Positions 62,199-64,000 of a DNA stretch of 64,000 nt are shown piece after piece. Source of the DNA: Tubiluchus corallicola (lineage: Eukaryota; Priapulida; Priapulimorpha; Priapulimorphida; Tubiluchidae); NCBI GenBank assembly GCA_030141605.1, contig JAQGDQ010000062.1:509001-573000 (forward strand), in the 5' to 3' direction. The notes below the pieces were generated by a model that saw only the letters and a list, made by a program, of their open reading frames with translations, was not told the origin of the DNA and did not search any database. Position numbers and translations under genes: made by a program. How positions within the stretch are numbered: the first letter of the stretch is position 1; each line of letters begins with the position of its first letter.

Positions 62199-62974
62199 CA
62201 CCTAGTCTGTTCCATACGCTTATCAGATCCTGGCATTTTGCTGGCGGATATCTTTTTCTTAAAGCCTTCTCCACTGCCATCAGTTCGGTGTGGTTCAGCA
62301 TTACTCTTGGATACCCATAGTGTTGTTGCTGCTTGGATTCTTGCATAGCCATTTCCTTCATGGATGGCATGCTCATAGAAGCATGCCCAGTACTGCCACC
62401 TTGCGGCCGTTGTGCATGTGGTGGGTGATGTGTTTGCTGAGCCGGAATTCTGTGAATTTGTGAGCCACCAGGCACTGGCATTGCCAGCTTAACGTCCCTC
62501 TTTTTTCTCCTTCCGTAAACTGAGTTAAAATGGACTTTGGTTGCAGAACTGCTATTATGACTTTTAGAATACGGGTTAAAAAAATTTCCGTTCGGTATTG
62601 AATTTTGTACCATGTTCTGCATGTTCATGTAGTTTTGCAAGTACTGTTTGTAAGGATGCATCGTTGTCGTTGTCATTGGTGGTGGCGGTGGTGGTGGTGT
62701 TGAATGACGAAGCGTATGGTAAGAGCCATAGCTACTCATCGTCGTCATCATCGTCATCGGTTGGTGATGTCCATATGAACTATATGTTTGCGGTTTTATA
62801 GTTGACATTACTACTCCACCATACCCAGTCTGCTGCATCATTTGGCTCACCTTTACTTTCATCATCATCTGTTGCTGCATTTTCATGGCAGCTGCCATTT
62901 TTGCTGCACGGGCTTTTTTCAGAGCTGCTATGACGGCTTTCTGCTTTGTTTCCACTGCTCTTCTAATACCGGCC
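62199..62974 (-). CDS. Met/Gln-rich protein, internal exon, unrecognised
   Basis: A 776-bp exon from acceptor AATTTCAG to donor G|GTAAGG, about 258 codons. It enters after two bases of a codon and leaves after one. Opens with an Ala/Lys/Met helix (AVIAALKKARAAKMAAAMKM), then Gln/Met runs, Ser/Tyr/His-rich sequence, a run of seven prolines, and RRKKRDVKLAMPVPGG, a possible furin-type cleavage site if the protein is secreted. Ends with a charged segment LMAVEKALRKRYPPAKCQDL. The low-complexity composition is biased but the frame is long and flanked by good splice sites. No family recognised. Upstream exons lie beyond 62974, perhaps outside the window. Confidence 0.7.
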
Positions 62975-63904
62975 CTGAAATTGTAACAAGAATGGACATT
63001 AATTCCGGAGATTGTGCAACATATCTTGGCAGCTTACATTGTAGCTTAGATTGTCATCACATCTTCATTTATGACAAGCATTTGCTGACTTGTAACAAAA
63101 GCAATCAGAAATATAAGATTTCACAACACTAACTGGATGTCAGTAATTGTACATAAAGTTGTAAAGTTGTTAAGATCTTGTTATTGGTGCTGAAATTGCT
63201 CCTGTTGGCGTAATCACTACCGCCGCTGTTGTTATGATCATTAAACTTTTGACAGTACGGAAATGTTACAATAAAGCTAAATATTTTTTTATTTTCTCCT
63301 CCCCACGAGACATGTGTAGTGTACGGTAAAAATGGCACAGGTAATAAATAATAATCGCATGGTAAATACGGCAGCGGGGAAAAGGGCATTGGTGGATAAA
63401 TGGCACGCTTATAAAATTAGAGTTAGGGAACTAGTTATCGTAAATGGCGTGTGCATAAATAGAGTGTATAAGGTCTATTCCGAAGCAACAGCTCCAATGA
63501 CATCATTGTCAGTGATGCACATATCAAACAATCTATCAAACAAAATTCCTCGATCTATTTCAAATGAGACTAGCAGGAAAATGGAGATGGGAATGCAGAA
63601 CCGCTAAAATGGACGTTTTTTTTACCAAATGAATTGAGAGGACAGGAAAACCTCTGGAGTGGAGCTAGAAAACTAGTCAACGTTAGGTGTATCACGAATA
63701 TAGAGGCTGTCTGCAATCGGCATTTTCCCGAACCTAACCACCAGACTTTTCAGAAATTTTTACCGAACATCATGTACAAAAGACGTACGTGCTGGCATTT
63801 GGCATTAGTTTTGGAAAGGTTTTTATTAATCAAAAAACAAACAGTTCGGTATATTTTTAAAGCTCCGTATTTACTCTTCCGTATTTTCTGTCTAGCAAAC
63901 AAGA
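62975..63904. other. Upstream intron or flank of the Met/Gln-rich gene
   Basis: Two plus-strand open frames (63332-63607, 63634-63909) have no recognisable content. No other feature. Confidence 0.4.
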
Positions 63905-63906
63905 GT

Positions 63907-64000
<94 letters not shown>
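63905..64000. repeat. (GA)n microsatellite at window end
   Basis: Pure GA dinucleotides for about 95 bp, running off the end of the window, so total length is unknown. Confidence 0.98.

Overview
This is a window of nuclear DNA from an animal. It is AT-rich, protein-coding genes are split by introns with GT/AG borders, and there are many simple repeats and transposon relics. No prokaryotic gene organisation is visible. The genes present (SERINC, DAXX, a DUF268 protein, EGF-like secreted proteins), the LINE remnants, and an excess of the palindrome TAGGCCTA suggest an invertebrate metazoan, plausibly a marine deuterostome. The species cannot be fixed from the sequence alone.

Layout. (1) 1.3-12.7 kb, minus strand: a SERINC-family membrane protein. 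Thirteen exons were reconstructed from splice sites and reading phase; the N-terminal exon was not found. The last three exons add an unusual tail of about 140 residues, basic then Ser-rich, after the final membrane helix. (2) 12.7-20.8 kb: no firm gene, but short inverted-repeat elements, microsatellites and repeat pairs. (3) 20.8-33.9 kb, plus strand: DAXX, the histone H3.3 chaperone, in eight exons (about 1140 residues), ending in a C-terminal SUMO-interacting motif. Its introns carry a tandemly duplicated splice donor, two copies of a pogo/Tigger-like element and a piggyBac-like MITE. (4) 34.8-35.6 kb: fourteen copies of a 60-bp minisatellite between the 3' ends of DAXX and the next gene. 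(5) 35.8-36.9 kb, minus strand: an intronless DUF268 protein with an N-terminal membrane anchor. (6) 38-50 kb: mostly LINE debris, microsatellites and a possible long foldback element. (7) 40.0, 51.4 and 55.9 kb, minus strand: three paralogous terminal exons of a Cys-rich secreted family (five-Cys module, spacer, C-terminal EGF), each with 12 cysteines and the same intron phase. (8) 61.9-63.0 kb, minus strand: an exon for an unrecognised Met/Gln-rich protein with an RRKKR motif. The window ends inside a (GA)n tract.

Functional links between these genes are not evident. SERINC and DAXX are divergent, and DAXX and the DUF268 gene converge on the minisatellite. The three EGF-family loci form a dispersed cluster with LINE and MITE insertions between them, which fits local gene duplication. 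All gene structures here are hand-spliced from consensus sites, reading phase and family colinearity, with no transcript support.
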